In this document: piece by piece, positions 7,473 to 14,956 of the stretch
Position numbering within the stretch: position 1 is the first letter of the stretch
How the letters are laid out: each line of letters begins with the position of its first letter
Source of the DNA: Paraktedonobacter sp035294465
Lineage (GTDB): Bacteria > Chloroflexota > Ktedonobacteria > Ktedonobacterales > Ktedonobacteraceae
DNA length: 16,797 bases
Assembly (NCBI GenBank): GCA_035294465.1
Contig: DATGKW010000156.1
Coordinates: forward strand, 1 to 16,797
Direction: 5' to 3'
Position numbers and translations under genes: made by a program
Notes under the pieces: generated by a model
What the model saw: only the letters and a program-made list of their open reading frames with translations
Told to the model about the DNA's origin: nothing
Database searches by the model: none

Positions 7473-7684
7473 CCCGCACGGTATCCTGGATAGTAGAGAG
7501 AACTGCGTAGCACGGGGATCTTGCTCAATCAATCGGCAGGCTGGAATGCCCCTAGAAAAACTCACTTCTTTTTCCAGAGGATGTGAAACAAATCTTAGGC
7601 ATTCCTTCTCTAAATCCGTAAGCCAGAGAAATGTATTGCTCACCCTGGCTCGACACAATCATCAAGCAAGAGGAGATGGCATCC

Positions 7685-8539
7685 ATGCTCATTGAAACCG
7701 ATGAAACTAACCAGTTCACATTTGAGCCATTTGCAGCCCATACATTCTATACGAAGGTCAATCGCTCTCTGGTGCGCCAGGCCCTCGCTTCTTTTAAAAC
7801 ACGTTCCGCTGATCGGCCGCTCACTATTGTTGATATGGCCTGCGGCACCGGTGCTGTGACACGGCTGATTGCTGAAGAGATGAAGAATCAGGGACGGCAG
7901 GCGCGGATCATCGGTGTAGATCCATCCGCTGAAGCACTCCGACGTGCCCAGAAAGGTATGGCCGAGATTGGTGAGCGCGCCGAGTTCGTCCAGGGAGATA
8001 CCGAGGATCTGCCCAGGCTTATTCATGATGCGGATGCAGCTTTTTTCTGTAACGCTATCCACCTCGTTGCAGAGAAACGCGCTGCCTTCCGACTGATGGC
8101 TAGCATTCTGGCCCCCAAAGGCATTTTCGCTTGCAACAGCGCTTTCTATAACGGCGCCTATGTGGAAGGCACCGAACGCTTCTACCGGCTCTGGACCAGG
8201 CGCGCCATCGGCTGGCTGCGTAAAGAACATCCTGAGGTGCAGGTTTCTCGTGACGGTAAAACCATGGCTATGCAGTGGATAAGCGCCAACGAGTATGTCC
8301 AGATGCTGAAGGAAGGTGGCTTCCAACAGGTCGATGCAGTCCAGGAAGAGGCCATCATGACTGTAGAGTCCTACCATGATATCGGCCAGTACTGGCTCTT
8401 TATCCAGGGAGCTCTGCCCGGCGTCCCACTCGCTCTTGGGGCCGCTGCCCTCGGCACAACGGTCTATCAGGTCGGTGAAGAACTCCATCTGACGGATATC
8501 CCTCGCAACTGGTTGCAGTTAGTCGCCTATAAAGCATGA
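7685..8539 (+). CDS. SAM-dependent class I methyltransferase, substrate unknown
   Basis: The 284-residue protein carries the class I methyltransferase core: motif I VDMACGTGAVTRL (about 46-58), motif II IGVDPSAEALRRA (about 76-88), an acidic EFVQGDTEDLP segment, and FFCNAIHLV at the post-II position. The C-terminal half is not a domain I recognise and probably forms the substrate lid. Nothing beside it indicates the substrate. I place the start at 7685 because AAGAGGAG at 7668-7675 is nine bases upstream; the ATG at 7676 abuts the ribosome binding site, and the ATG at 7631 has none. The family call is firm, the reaction is not. A long open frame on the opposite strand is a shadow. Confidence 0.88.
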   Translation: MLIETDETNQFTFEPFAAHTFYTKVNRSLVRQALASFKTRSADRPLTIVDMACGTGAVTRLIAEEMKNQGRQARIIGVDPSAEALRRAQKGMAEIGERAEFVQGDTEDLPRLIHDADAAFFCNAIHLVAEKRAAFRLMASILAPKGIFACNSAFYNGAYVEGTERFYRLWTRRAIGWLRKEHPEVQVSRDGKTMAMQWISANEYVQMLKEGGFQQVDAVQEEAIMTVESYHDIGQYWLFIQGALPGVPLALGAAALGTTVYQVGEELHLTDIPRNWLQLVAYKA

Positions 8540-8578
8540 AGCAGATTTTTCCTTCACTATCCTCTTCTTGTGCAACTA

Positions 8579-8607
8579 TTGCATTGCTGTAAGAGTTGTG
8601 TTATAGT
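8579..8607 (+). promoter_or_regulatory. Candidate promoter of the HTH-GAF operon
   Basis: TATAGT at 8602-8607 matches the -10 consensus at five of six positions; TTGCAT at 8579-8584 is a weak -35, 17 bases away. It lies about 80 bases before the regulator's start codon, in the AT-rich gap after the methyltransferase gene. Confidence 0.45.
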
Positions 8608-8686
8608 CTTATATATTTCCACGCCAACCGCTGTGCTGGAGAACACGGGCGTGTTTATTGGCTTCACTACAACAAGGGTTTGACAG

Positions 8687-9652
8687 ATGTTTGAAACAGA
8701 ACCGAGGGACTGGCGCGAGTTGCTTGGATGGATTACCAGCGACCCGATGGTTCTGCAACGCCTTGTGCAAGACCTTGGTGTGCGCGATATCACAATCAAA
8801 CGATGGGTCAAGGGCGAATCTGAGCCGCGCCCACAAAACATTCGCCGCCTGCTGAATGCTCTGCCTGAGCATCGTGAGCAATTGCACGCGTTCTTTTCCA
8901 AGGAATATGAGGATTTCTCCGACCTCACTTTCGATGAAATTCATCAGGAAATCCCAGCCAAATTTTACAAGCAGATCTTTCAGATACGCGGCACAATTGG
9001 CTCGAATCAGCGTTTCTGGGAAATTTCGAACGCAGTTATTAACCAGGCCCTGAGTCAACTCGATCCCGATAACCTGGGCATAGCGATCACCATTGTCAAA
9101 TGTATGGTTGTTGCCCACCGCCCAACTATTCTCAGTCTGCGCGAGAGCATCGGGATGTCCACTCCTCCCTGGCCTGGAAACCTGGAACAAAAGGCTCTGT
9201 TTCTGGGAGCCGAGTCGCTGGCTGGCCACGCGGTTTCCACCTGCCACCTGGCCGAGGTTCAGAACTATCAGGAAGAGAAAGAGGCGCCGGTGGGCCACCA
9301 GTTTGAATTGGAACAAAGCGCGGTGGCTTATCCAATTCTCTACGCGGGGCGCATCGCTGGCTGCCTTCTGGTTTCCAGTACCGAACCTGCTCATTTTCTT
9401 CCCCCAACACGCATGAACCTGGTCGCCGATTACGCACACCTGATATCGCTGGCTTTTGCGCCAGAAGAGTTTATCGATCCCTCCCGCATCGAGCTGAGAA
9501 TCATGCCCCTTCACCCCGAACAGAAAAAGCACTTCGCAGACTACCGCAACCGCCTGATCAGAGCTAGAATCAGGCTGTACGAGGCAAAAAGGTTTGATAT
9601 CGACGCGGAACAAGTGGTCTGGGAAGAGCTTGAAGAGGAACTGCTCCAGTAA
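8687..9652 (+). CDS. HTH (XRE-like) and GAF domain regulatory protein
   Basis: Residues about 21-60 form an XRE-type helix-turn-helix, with the recognition region DITIKRWVKGESEPRPQNIRR and LLNAL after it. Residues about 108-258 resemble a GAF sensor domain (FWEISNAVINQAL at its start, then SAVAYPILYAGRIAGCLLVSS). A charged helical C-terminus (about 270-321) follows. I infer a cytoplasmic ligand-responsive transcription factor; the ligand is not predictable from visible residues. AAGGG lies eight bases upstream of the ATG. Only three bases separate its stop codon from the next gene, so the two are almost certainly co-translated. The DNA-binding call is stronger than the GAF call, which rests on pattern and position rather than a search. 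Confidence 0.75.
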   Translation: MFETEPRDWRELLGWITSDPMVLQRLVQDLGVRDITIKRWVKGESEPRPQNIRRLLNALPEHREQLHAFFSKEYEDFSDLTFDEIHQEIPAKFYKQIFQIRGTIGSNQRFWEISNAVINQALSQLDPDNLGIAITIVKCMVVAHRPTILSLRESIGMSTPPWPGNLEQKALFLGAESLAGHAVSTCHLAEVQNYQEEKEAPVGHQFELEQSAVAYPILYAGRIAGCLLVSSTEPAHFLPPTRMNLVADYAHLISLAFAPEEFIDPSRIELRIMPLHPEQKKHFADYRNRLIRARIRLYEAKRFDIDAEQVVWEELEEELLQ

Positions 9653-9655
9653 AAA

Positions 9656-10459
9656 ATGTTTGAAGACTTTCACGCACCGCTAAGCAATTACTGGACTAAA
9701 ACGGAGATAGGGGGCGGATCGCTGGATATTGTCGATTCTGCTCTGCGCATGAGCTTCGCCCAAGCGCAGCAAGGACGCTATAGCGATGCGCAAATCGACG
9801 ATTATGGCAGCCTCGCCCGCACACAGTTCCCCTGGCGCCCACCTCTGCGTATGGAAGTTGAAGCACGCTCGTCCCTACCAGCCGCAACCTCAGCCGATAC
9901 AAAAGAGAATAATAGTTTACGCGGAACCGCCGGTTTTGGCTTCTGGAACTATCCTTTCTCCGCGCGCGGGGATATCTTAATGCTGCCAGAAGCGGTCTGG
10001 TTCTTCTATGCCTCGCCTCCCTCCAATATGGCTCTCGTCCCCGGCATTCCGGGCTGGGGCTGGAAAGCCCAGGTGGTACACACGATGCGCCCCGGCGCTC
10101 TTCTCGCCGTTCCTCCTATGGCCGCCAGTGCCACCCTGGCTCTCCTGACCGGCAAGATTGGGCCAGCCACACGATGGATGCAGCGCCTGAGCGGGGCACG
10201 CGAAGCGCTCCTGGATGTGGATATGACAAGCTGGCATACCTACACCCTGGAGTGGCACACGCAGGAAGCTCTCTTCTCCGTAGATGGAGAACAGGTTCTG
10301 CGCGCACCAGATCCACCTAACCGTCCACTTGGCTTTGTCGCCTGGCTCGATAATCAGTTCGCGATTGCGACTCCACGCGGAAACATGCGTTTCGGCACGC
10401 TGAGTAGCGGGCCACAATGGTTCGAGATCACCAGGCTGCGGATCGAACGGCTCTCGTAA
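9656..10459 (+). CDS. Concanavalin A-like (lectin/glucanase fold) protein, probably cytoplasmic
   Basis: The 267-residue protein reads as a beta-sandwich of the ConA/GH16-like type: an N-terminal DFHAPLSNYW segment, WHTYTLEW (about 192-199) with the -LFSVDGEQVLRAPDPP- strand pair after it, and LGFVAWLDNQFA near the C-terminus. The E-x-D-x-x-E catalytic motif of GH16 enzymes is not visible, so I would not call it a glycosidase. It has no signal peptide or membrane helix, unusual for a fold mostly found outside the cell. The ATG is three bases after the HTH-GAF stop codon and lacks a well-placed ribosome binding site, so translation probably depends on coupling. Its ligand is unknown; serving the upstream regulator is a guess from the coupling. 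Confidence 0.65.
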   Translation: MFEDFHAPLSNYWTKTEIGGGSLDIVDSALRMSFAQAQQGRYSDAQIDDYGSLARTQFPWRPPLRMEVEARSSLPAATSADTKENNSLRGTAGFGFWNYPFSARGDILMLPEAVWFFYASPPSNMALVPGIPGWGWKAQVVHTMRPGALLAVPPMAASATLALLTGKIGPATRWMQRLSGAREALLDVDMTSWHTYTLEWHTQEALFSVDGEQVLRAPDPPNRPLGFVAWLDNQFAIATPRGNMRFGTLSSGPQWFEITRLRIERLS

Positions 10460-10613
10460 GTGCCTCACTTTCTGGCATGGTGTTGCTTCCTCCCGTTCCT
10501 CATTTTCTGCGGAAGATATAAGAATTTCGTCCCAAAAATGCCCATCCTGCCGCAAAAAGTGTTAGAGTTCTCAGTGAAGAGAAGCTACTAGCTACATGAA
10601 CCAGGAGAGTATG

Positions 10614-10790
10614 ATGAGTTTTGCGACGAGATTACTCCTCTCAGGGATTTTCCTGACCCTATTTACTCTTGGCTTTGCTTATTACCAGTCGAAACATCCC
10701 TGGCCATCTCCAACGCTTGAGCTATATCCTTGCCTTCTCGTTATGGGCCTCATCGGATTGTTCGTCTCGAGGGCTCCGCGCGGCCATTGA
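10614..10790 (+). CDS. Small two-helix membrane protein, unknown function
   Basis: A 58-residue product with two hydrophobic helices (about 6-23 and 37-52) separated by a short polar, proline-containing loop. Three in-frame ATGs occur at 10596, 10611 and 10614. AGGAG at 10603-10607 is best spaced for 10614, while the longest version starts at 10596 with only a distant GAAGAG. It stands alone and ends 38 bases from the end of the convergent phosphoesterase gene. I do not recognise the family. Confidence 0.5.
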   Translation: MSFATRLLLSGIFLTLFTLGFAYYQSKHPWPSPTLELYPCLLVMGLIGLFVSRAPRGH

Positions 10791-10828
10791 TGGTGATCCG
10801 CTTGCTTCTATCTCTGCCTTTTTAGCAG

Positions 10829-11584
10829 CTAGGAGCGCTCGGTTGCCAGACGCTCAAACAACTCGATGGCTTCGGCTTCTGAAGGCGGGTGAAGGACGTT
10901 ATTATCGACAAAATCCTGCGCTGCCGGGTAGCTGCTGGCACGAATACGCGCCGCCGCCCGCTCCAGATCGTAGGGTGTCCGTCGCAGCATGATCTCTGGC
11001 CCAAGCAGGAGCCAGTACGCTCCCGTTCCACCATAGGGCATGCCTACACTTCCTGCATTGACAAGCCGTGTTCCGTTGATCACGCGGTCGAATTGCATGT
11101 GTGTGTGCCCACATACCACCACACTCGGCCTGACATCAGCCAATATTTCCTCCAACCGCGCTACTGGCGTTGCGCGCGTGATAATCTCCTCGTCGCTGCG
11201 CGGGGAGCCGTGACAGAAGAGCACCTCCCCCACACCATCAATGTCAAGAACAACTCGCTCCTGGAGTCCTGCAAGAAAATCCCGCTGGTTGCGCTCCAGC
11301 TGCTTCGCACTCCAGATTGTCACTGCCCGTATCTCCTCAGGAAGACTCGGATCGAGTGGAAGATCATCGAACGCAGCAACCGCTTCGCGATCACAATTCC
11401 CCCGAATAAACACAGCTTTATCCCCCATAGAGAGAAGCCGCTCTAAGGTCGCGCGGGGGAATGGGCCAAAAACACCATCTCCTCCAAGAAGAATACGGTC
11501 AGGCTGAATGACGTCAATTTCTTCGAGCACGGCCTCTAATGCAGGGAGATTCCCGTGAATATCATAGAGAGCAGCAACTTTCAT
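10829..11584 (-). CDS. Calcineurin-like metallophosphoesterase (YfcE-type)
   Basis: The 251-residue protein has the whole metal set of the family in order: D8-I-H10-G-N12, GGD36GVFGP, GN63CD, H125 in CHGSP, and GH160TH162. Residues after 200 form a helical tail. Such enzymes hydrolyse phosphodiesters or phosphomonoesters using two metals (often Mn or Fe); substrates vary and cannot be read here. AAGGAGAG precedes the ATG. It starts 72 bases after clpP on the same strand, so it may be the last gene of that operon, though a separate promoter cannot be excluded. No clear terminator follows the stop codon. Confidence 0.88.
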   Translation of the reverse strand: MKVAALYDIHGNLPALEAVLEEIDVIQPDRILLGGDGVFGPFPRATLERLLSMGDKAVFIRGNCDREAVAAFDDLPLDPSLPEEIRAVTIWSAKQLERNQRDFLAGLQERVVLDIDGVGEVLFCHGSPRSDEEIITRATPVARLEEILADVRPSVVVCGHTHMQFDRVINGTRLVNAGSVGMPYGGTGAYWLLLGPEIMLRRTPYDLERAAARIRASSYPAAQDFVDNNVLHPPSEAEAIELFERLATERS

Positions 11585-11656
11585 AGACTCTCTCCTTTCG
11601 CTACTAAATTCTCCCCTTCCGAAGCTATAACAGCTTCTAACCAGGGCGCTTCAACT

Positions 11657-12262
11657 TCAATGTTCTTTCTCTGCTAACTGCATCACTTCATCAATCAAAC
11701 CATACTCTACGGCTTCTTGCGCGCTCATAAAGAAATCGCGCTCGGTATCCCGCTTGATGCGCTCCAGAGGCTGCCCTGTGTGATATACGTATAACTCGTT
11801 AAGCATATCGCGCGTGTGCAGGATCTCACGGGCATGAATATCGATATCTGTGGCCTGCCCACCCAGACCACCCTGGATGAGTGGTTGGTGCATATGAATA
11901 CGTGCGTGGGGCAGAGCACGACGAAGGCCTTTATCTCCGGCCATTAGCAGCACTGTACCAAAGCTGGACGCGTACCCAACGCAGGTGGTAGCTATCGGGC
12001 ACGTCAGATGGCGCATAGTATCATAGATCGCCATACCGGCATCAATAACGCCACCATGCGAGCTGATATAGAGATTAATCTCTCGCTCGCTATTCTCAGC
12101 AGCCAGGAAGAGCAACTGTGCCACGACCAGACCGGCCATGGGTTCCTCGATCATTCCGTTGACCATAATAATGCGCTCGCGTAAAAGGCGCGAATACAGA
12201 TCATAGGCCCGCTCACCACGTCCCGTGGTTTCAATAACAGTTGGAACAAGTACTGATGACAT
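11657..12262 (-). CDS. clpP: ATP-dependent Clp protease proteolytic subunit, variant oxyanion loop
   Basis: The 201-residue protein is normal ClpP length. The canonical N-terminus (LVPTVIE-T-RGERAYDLYSRLL) is kept, and the triad is intact: Ser100 in GYASSFG, His125 in HMHQP, and Asp176 in TERDFFMS. It would assemble as a barrel fed by a Clp ATPase, none of which is encoded in the window. The loop normally reading NSPGGSV is SSHGGVI here (about 67-73): both glycines remain but the proline is His and the second serine is Val, and the active-site serine is followed by Phe instead of Met. I place the start at 12262 because GAAGGAGAAG lies upstream and ClpP homology starts there. It begins 17 bases after the DUF4177-like gene and is in one operon with it. 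Confidence 0.93.
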   Translation of the reverse strand: MSSVLVPTVIETTGRGERAYDLYSRLLRERIIMVNGMIEEPMAGLVVAQLLFLAAENSEREINLYISSHGGVIDAGMAIYDTMRHLTCPIATTCVGYASSFGTVLLMAGDKGLRRALPHARIHMHQPLIQGGLGGQATDIDIHAREILHTRDMLNELYVYHTGQPLERIKRDTERDFFMSAQEAVEYGLIDEVMQLAEKEH

Positions 12263-12279
12263 GATGCTTCTCCTTCTCT

Positions 12280-12552
12280 CTATGCTTCTTTCTGACGAAC
12301 AAAGTAGTAATAGACCTGCGATCCGCGTTCGGTTTGGCGCTGCTCCAGTACACCAACGAGCAGCCATCCCTGTGTTCCCAGTTCATCCAGGTACGCGCCA
12401 TCAGGCAGCGCATCCTCGCGCGTATCCACGCTCAGCACGCGATACTCCCAATGCAGCGGGCTGCTCGGGACAGTTTCGTAGACCATGGGGATATGTAAGT
12501 TTGGCTGGACATCATTTTGTCCGGCAAAGTGAATACGATAAGGTGTACTCAT
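12280..12552 (-). CDS. Small DUF4177-like protein
   Basis: The ~90-residue product has WEYRVLSVDTRED-LPDG-YLDELGTQGWLLVGVLEQR followed by YYYFVRQKE. A W-Y-V start, a short helix ending in G-x-x-GW-LV, and a final strand is the pattern I know from DUF4177 proteins, small single-domain proteins of unknown role. The ATG at 12552 is preceded by AAGGAG, though the gap of about 15 bases is long. A longer frame would need a TTG start at 12627 without upstream support. It is the first gene of the minus-strand unit ahead of clpP, divergent from the ClgR-like regulator. Confidence 0.65.
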   Translation of the reverse strand: MSTPYRIHFAGQNDVQPNLHIPMVYETVPSSPLHWEYRVLSVDTREDALPDGAYLDELGTQGWLLVGVLEQRQTERGSQVYYYFVRQKEA

Positions 12553-12673
12553 GAGTATTGAGTTTTCTCCTTCTTGTTGACTAAACTTCCTTCGTTTGCT
12601 TGACGAGGATCCCTTGCCTCCCTCCAACTCTTTAGATCGACTTCTCGCTCCCCTGGGTACTTTCGATCTCGCC

Positions 12674-12702
12674 TTGAATATATCATGCTGAAAGCGTATA
12701 AT
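12674..12702 (+). promoter_or_regulatory. Near-consensus sigma-70 promoter of the ClgR-like gene
   Basis: TTGAAT (12674-12679) and a perfect TATAAT (12697-12702) are separated by exactly 17 bases. Transcription would start near 12709, leaving a ~67-base leader. This is the clearest promoter in the window. Confidence 0.8.
12683..12699 (+). promoter_or_regulatory. Degenerate third dyad overlapping the -10 box
   Basis: TCATGC-N5-GCGTAT matches the CTATGC-N5-GCATAG dyads downstream at eight of twelve positions. Its centre is 32 bases from the next dyad. It sits in the spacer and over the start of the -10 hexamer, where a bound protein would block RNA polymerase. It is weak and could be chance. 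Confidence 0.35.
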
Positions 12703-12711
12703 GACAGAGAA

Positions 12712-12734
12712 AAACTATGCTTTTAGCATAGTTT
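12712..12734 (+). promoter_or_regulatory. Operator dyad 1 (CTATGC-N5-GCATAG)
   Basis: A perfect 10-bp inverted repeat AAACTATGCT/AGCATAGTTT around TTT, containing CTATGC (12715-12720) and GCATAG (12726-12731). It lies just downstream of the predicted transcription start, a good place for repression. It could also form an RNA hairpin in the leader. Confidence 0.65.
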
Positions 12735-12744
12735 CAACGGGCAG

Positions 12745-12761
12745 CTATGCCATGAGCATAG
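12745..12761 (+). promoter_or_regulatory. Operator dyad 2 (CTATGC-N5-GCATAG)
   Basis: The same CTATGC-N5-GCATAG pattern with a different spacer (CATGA instead of TTTTA), centred exactly 30 bases, about three helical turns, after dyad 1. Keeping the half-sites while the spacer differs points to protein recognition rather than simple duplication. Confidence 0.65.
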
Positions 12762-12776
12762 GAAAGGGAAAAGCGT

Positions 12777-13172
12777 ATGGATTTACAGGAGATCATGGGG
12801 CGTGTGATCAGACGTGAGCGACAGGAGCGCCGTATGACCATCAAAGAATTGAGTGAGAAGGCAGGCTTATCAGAAATCTACATGGGTGAGATCGAACGAG
12901 GACAAAAGTATCCATCCTCGCGTGTGCTAGAGAGCATTGCCCAGGCGCTAGAGCTTGACATCGCGGATCTCCTGGAACTGGTCGCAGAGGAGATTCGCTA
13001 CGAACGCGAGCCTGAGAAGCTGAACGTGATCGGTTTCACCCATCCTGTCGGGCCGGGCCAGCCTAACCGCCTTGCCGTGAAAAAGATGGTCAACATGCTT
13101 AACGAAGGGGATGTGGAGAGCGTGGCAAGCTTCAGCGCCTTCTTACTCTCTAAACAGTTGACTATTCAATAA
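12777..13172 (+). CDS. ClgR-like XRE-family transcriptional regulator
   Basis: The 131-residue protein has an N-terminal XRE helix-turn-helix at about 6-66. The segment GLSEIYMGEIERGQKYPSS-VLESIAQALEL closely resembles ClgR of actinobacteria (LSEVERGRKE-SSE-L), which controls clp protease genes. The C-terminal half (about 75-131) is not a domain I recognise and may sense a signal or be the degradation target. AGGAAAGGG lies upstream of the ATG. It is divergent from the DUF4177-clpP unit, with two perfect dyads and a strong promoter between, so I infer autorepression and possibly control of clpP. The ClgR relationship is by motif, not by alignment; other XRE regulators look similar. Confidence 0.8.
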   Translation: MDLQEIMGRVIRRERQERRMTIKELSEKAGLSEIYMGEIERGQKYPSSRVLESIAQALELDIADLLELVAEEIRYEREPEKLNVIGFTHPVGPGQPNRLAVKKMVNMLNEGDVESVASFSAFLLSKQLTIQ

Positions 13173-13206
13173 GTATCTCTTCCCGGCAACATGCAAAGCA
13201 ATAAAA

Positions 13207-13233
13207 GAGGCGACCTGGTTGTATGGCCGCCTC
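13207..13233 (-). terminator. Hairpin terminator of the GlsB-like gene, possibly bidirectional
   Basis: Arms 13207-13215 and 13225-13233 pair over nine positions (a G-U pair on the minus strand, an A-C mismatch on the plus strand). On the minus strand the stem is followed by TTTTATTGCTTT, a usable T-rich tail. It sits between two converging genes. Confidence 0.65.
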
Positions 13234-13253
13234 ATTGTTCCTCATACTTCAGT

Positions 13254-13556
13254 CTAGCGATAGCGGCGGTAGCGGCGATAGCGATCATAGACACGACGAT
13301 AGGCAAAAGCGCTCCAGAGAGCCACCAGCACGGCTGCCGCAAGTGCCGAGGTTATGAGCGGTACACCATCGAGATACGGCTCTCCGACGATATGCCAGTG
13401 CAGGACTCCCGTCACCAGGAAAATGGCGATAAACCCCAGGATTCCCGCACCCAGGCAACCGAAAGGCGCACGCCTGGCAGCCAGAAATTCTCCTACCAGC
13501 CCAACAATTGCCGCGATAATCCCCATAACAATGAATTCACCGAGCGTAATGGTCAT
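13254..13556 (-). CDS. Small GlsB/YeaQ-like membrane protein
   Basis: A 100-residue protein with three hydrophobic segments (about 5-27, 32-52 and 65-85) and a short arginine/tyrosine-rich tail (YRRVYDRYRRYRRYR). The glycine-rich GCLGAGILGFIAIFL segment resembles the GlsB/YeaQ/YmgE 'transglycosylase-associated' family, small stress-linked inner membrane proteins of unclear function. It is somewhat longer than most members because of the extra loop and tail. AAGGAGGG lies five bases before the ATG, a strong site. It is an independent minus-strand gene between two hairpin terminators. Confidence 0.65.
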   Translation of the reverse strand: MTITLGEFIVMGIIAAIVGLVGEFLAARRAPFGCLGAGILGFIAIFLVTGVLHWHIVGEPYLDGVPLITSALAAAVLVALWSAFAYRRVYDRYRRYRRYR

Positions 13557-13663
13557 CTATTTCCCTCCTTGGGTACATTTCAATATCTCTGCCTTATACA
13601 CGAAATGCTAGCGCTTTTGGAGTCAATCTTCGTTCACATTGGTTTCGCAAACGACGAGAAAGC

Positions 13664-13705
13664 AAAGCAAAAGCAGGCCGGAAAATTCCGGCCTGCTTTT
13701 GCTTT
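13664..13705 (-). terminator. 20-bp hairpin terminator of the second S53 gene
   Basis: Arms 13664-13683 and 13686-13705 are perfectly complementary around AA. On the minus strand it begins about nine bases after the peptidase stop codon at 13715 and ends in TTTTGCTTT. It isolates the peptidase gene from the small membrane protein gene downstream. Confidence 0.85.
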
Positions 13706-13714
13706 TCGGGCAGG

Positions 13715-14956
13715 CTACCTCATCGCATTCACAATCGTGACAAAGTTCTTCGGCGTACCCAGGCCGGTGACGTAATCATAGCCAGAGTGAGCAGTACAGA
13801 TAAAGCCGCAGCGTCCGTTGGTGCCAGTAGTAATGTCATTGAACGAATCTGGTGCGCGCCTGGCCAGGCTATAGAGCAGGCTGTTAGAGAGAGGCCTCTT
13901 GATCAGAGCTGCGATCCCCGTCCAGATTGGCGCTGCCTCGCTGGTACCAATCACTCCTTCCCACTGGCCGTGGTCGATAACCCCAATAGGAGTACCCGCA
14001 ACTGCCGCAACGTCGGGAACGCCGCGTTGCCCGTTCGCATGTGGGATTTTATAGGTTTTCTGGTAGGCCGGTTCCGCATATGCACTGACCCTACCTCCTC
14101 CAGATCCGTTCCACGCCACCTCTTTTGTTCCCTGGATAACGGTGCCGCCTACGGCAATAACTTCTGGGTAGATTGCCGGAGGGGTAAGAGCTGTATGACC
14201 GCTATCGCCGCTGGCAGCAACAAGGGCAACATGGTAGGGATTGTCTCGATAGAGATACTCAAAGGCTTTTCCGCTTCCATCAATTCCGTAACTCATATTG
14301 ATAGCTTTGAGTCCCGGCGTTTTGATAATCGCGCCCGGCCCTTTAGCAAGGTCACTATCGCTCTCTCCAGTAAGATACACCAGGATATGAGCTTTAGGAG
14401 CAATAGCATGCATAATCTCTATGTCTAACAGCCCCTCTGTCTCATCCTCGCCGGGAGGAATATACTGGCCACCCTGGTACTTGATGGTCAAACAGCCACT
14501 CGCGATGGTACATCGTGGCAAACCAAAGCGCCGGCTGTAGGCATTCAGATCCGATTCAGCAGTTGGCAAACCTCCATCAATAACCTCGCCAATTGTCTGA
14601 CCTGCGCCACCATTAACACCAGGTAAATGGTAGAGTTTCCATAGAGCCTGGGGCGTAAGATTGGGCGCCGATTTGTCGTTGGAACCTCCAGGATAGCCGG
14701 GGCTTTCCGGGCTGCCGAGTTCTATACGATAAGTATCCCCGTATTTGCGCGCAACAGGTATCCTGATATTCTTAAAGATAAAAGGGGTTATCAAGCAAAG
14801 GGAAAGAGAAAGCAAAAGGACGGAACTAACAGATCTCGTCCGCCGAGTGCCGTTCGCGAGCCTGTCCGTAGTTGAAGAGATGCCGGGAGTAGAAAGGATC
14901 GTAGGAAATATCATGCCTGGTTTTCCATCTAGGTTGTCTTCACATAAGACCAACAT
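13715..14956 (-). CDS. Membrane-anchored or secreted S53 family peptidase
   Basis: The 413-residue protein has a single hydrophobic helix at about 44-61 after a basic N-terminus, so it is either anchored or cut there. The catalytic domain holds Glu174 and Asp178 (E-G-L-L-D), Asp251 in ASGDSG, and Ser339 in IGTSEAAP. The calcium loop is intact: FNDITTGTNG (372-381), then a Cys pair and SGYDYVTGLGTP. Like the first S53 gene it has no activation prodomain; only about 40 residues separate the helix from the domain. The start is uncertain: ATG at 14956 lies inside a palindrome and has a weak ribosome binding site, and ATG at 14914 is a reasonable alternative. It is likely monocistronic with its own terminator. 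Confidence 0.88.
   Translation of the reverse strand: MLVLCEDNLDGKPGMIFPTILSTPGISSTTDRLANGTRRTRSVSSVLLLSLSLCLITPFIFKNIRIPVARKYGDTYRIELGSPESPGYPGGSNDKSAPNLTPQALWKLYHLPGVNGGAGQTIGEVIDGGLPTAESDLNAYSRRFGLPRCTIASGCLTIKYQGGQYIPPGEDETEGLLDIEIMHAIAPKAHILVYLTGESDSDLAKGPGAIIKTPGLKAINMSYGIDGSGKAFEYLYRDNPYHVALVAASGDSGHTALTPPAIYPEVIAVGGTVIQGTKEVAWNGSGGGRVSAYAEPAYQKTYKIPHANGQRGVPDVAAVAGTPIGVIDHGQWEGVIGTSEAAPIWTGIAALIKRPLSNSLLYSLARRAPDSFNDITTGTNGRCGFICTAHSGYDYVTGLGTPKNFVTIVNAMR

Noticed and set aside
7640..8488. A 282-codon open frame antisense to the methyltransferase gene
   Set aside because: The plus-strand frame has classic SAM-binding motifs; the antisense product has none and no ribosome binding site.
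8609..9673. A 354-codon open frame antisense to the HTH-GAF gene
   Set aside because: It is as long as a real gene, but its translation shows no domain, while the opposite strand has a clear HTH, a good start and a coupled neighbour.
10669..10992. Plus-strand frame between the small membrane protein gene and the phosphoesterase gene
   Set aside because: It overlaps both in other frames, has no ribosome binding site, and its sequence resembles nothing.
12553..12720. A minus-strand promoter for the DUF4177-clpP unit
   Set aside because: A TATATT-like -10 is present, but I could not find a -35 at acceptable spacing, so I do not annotate one.
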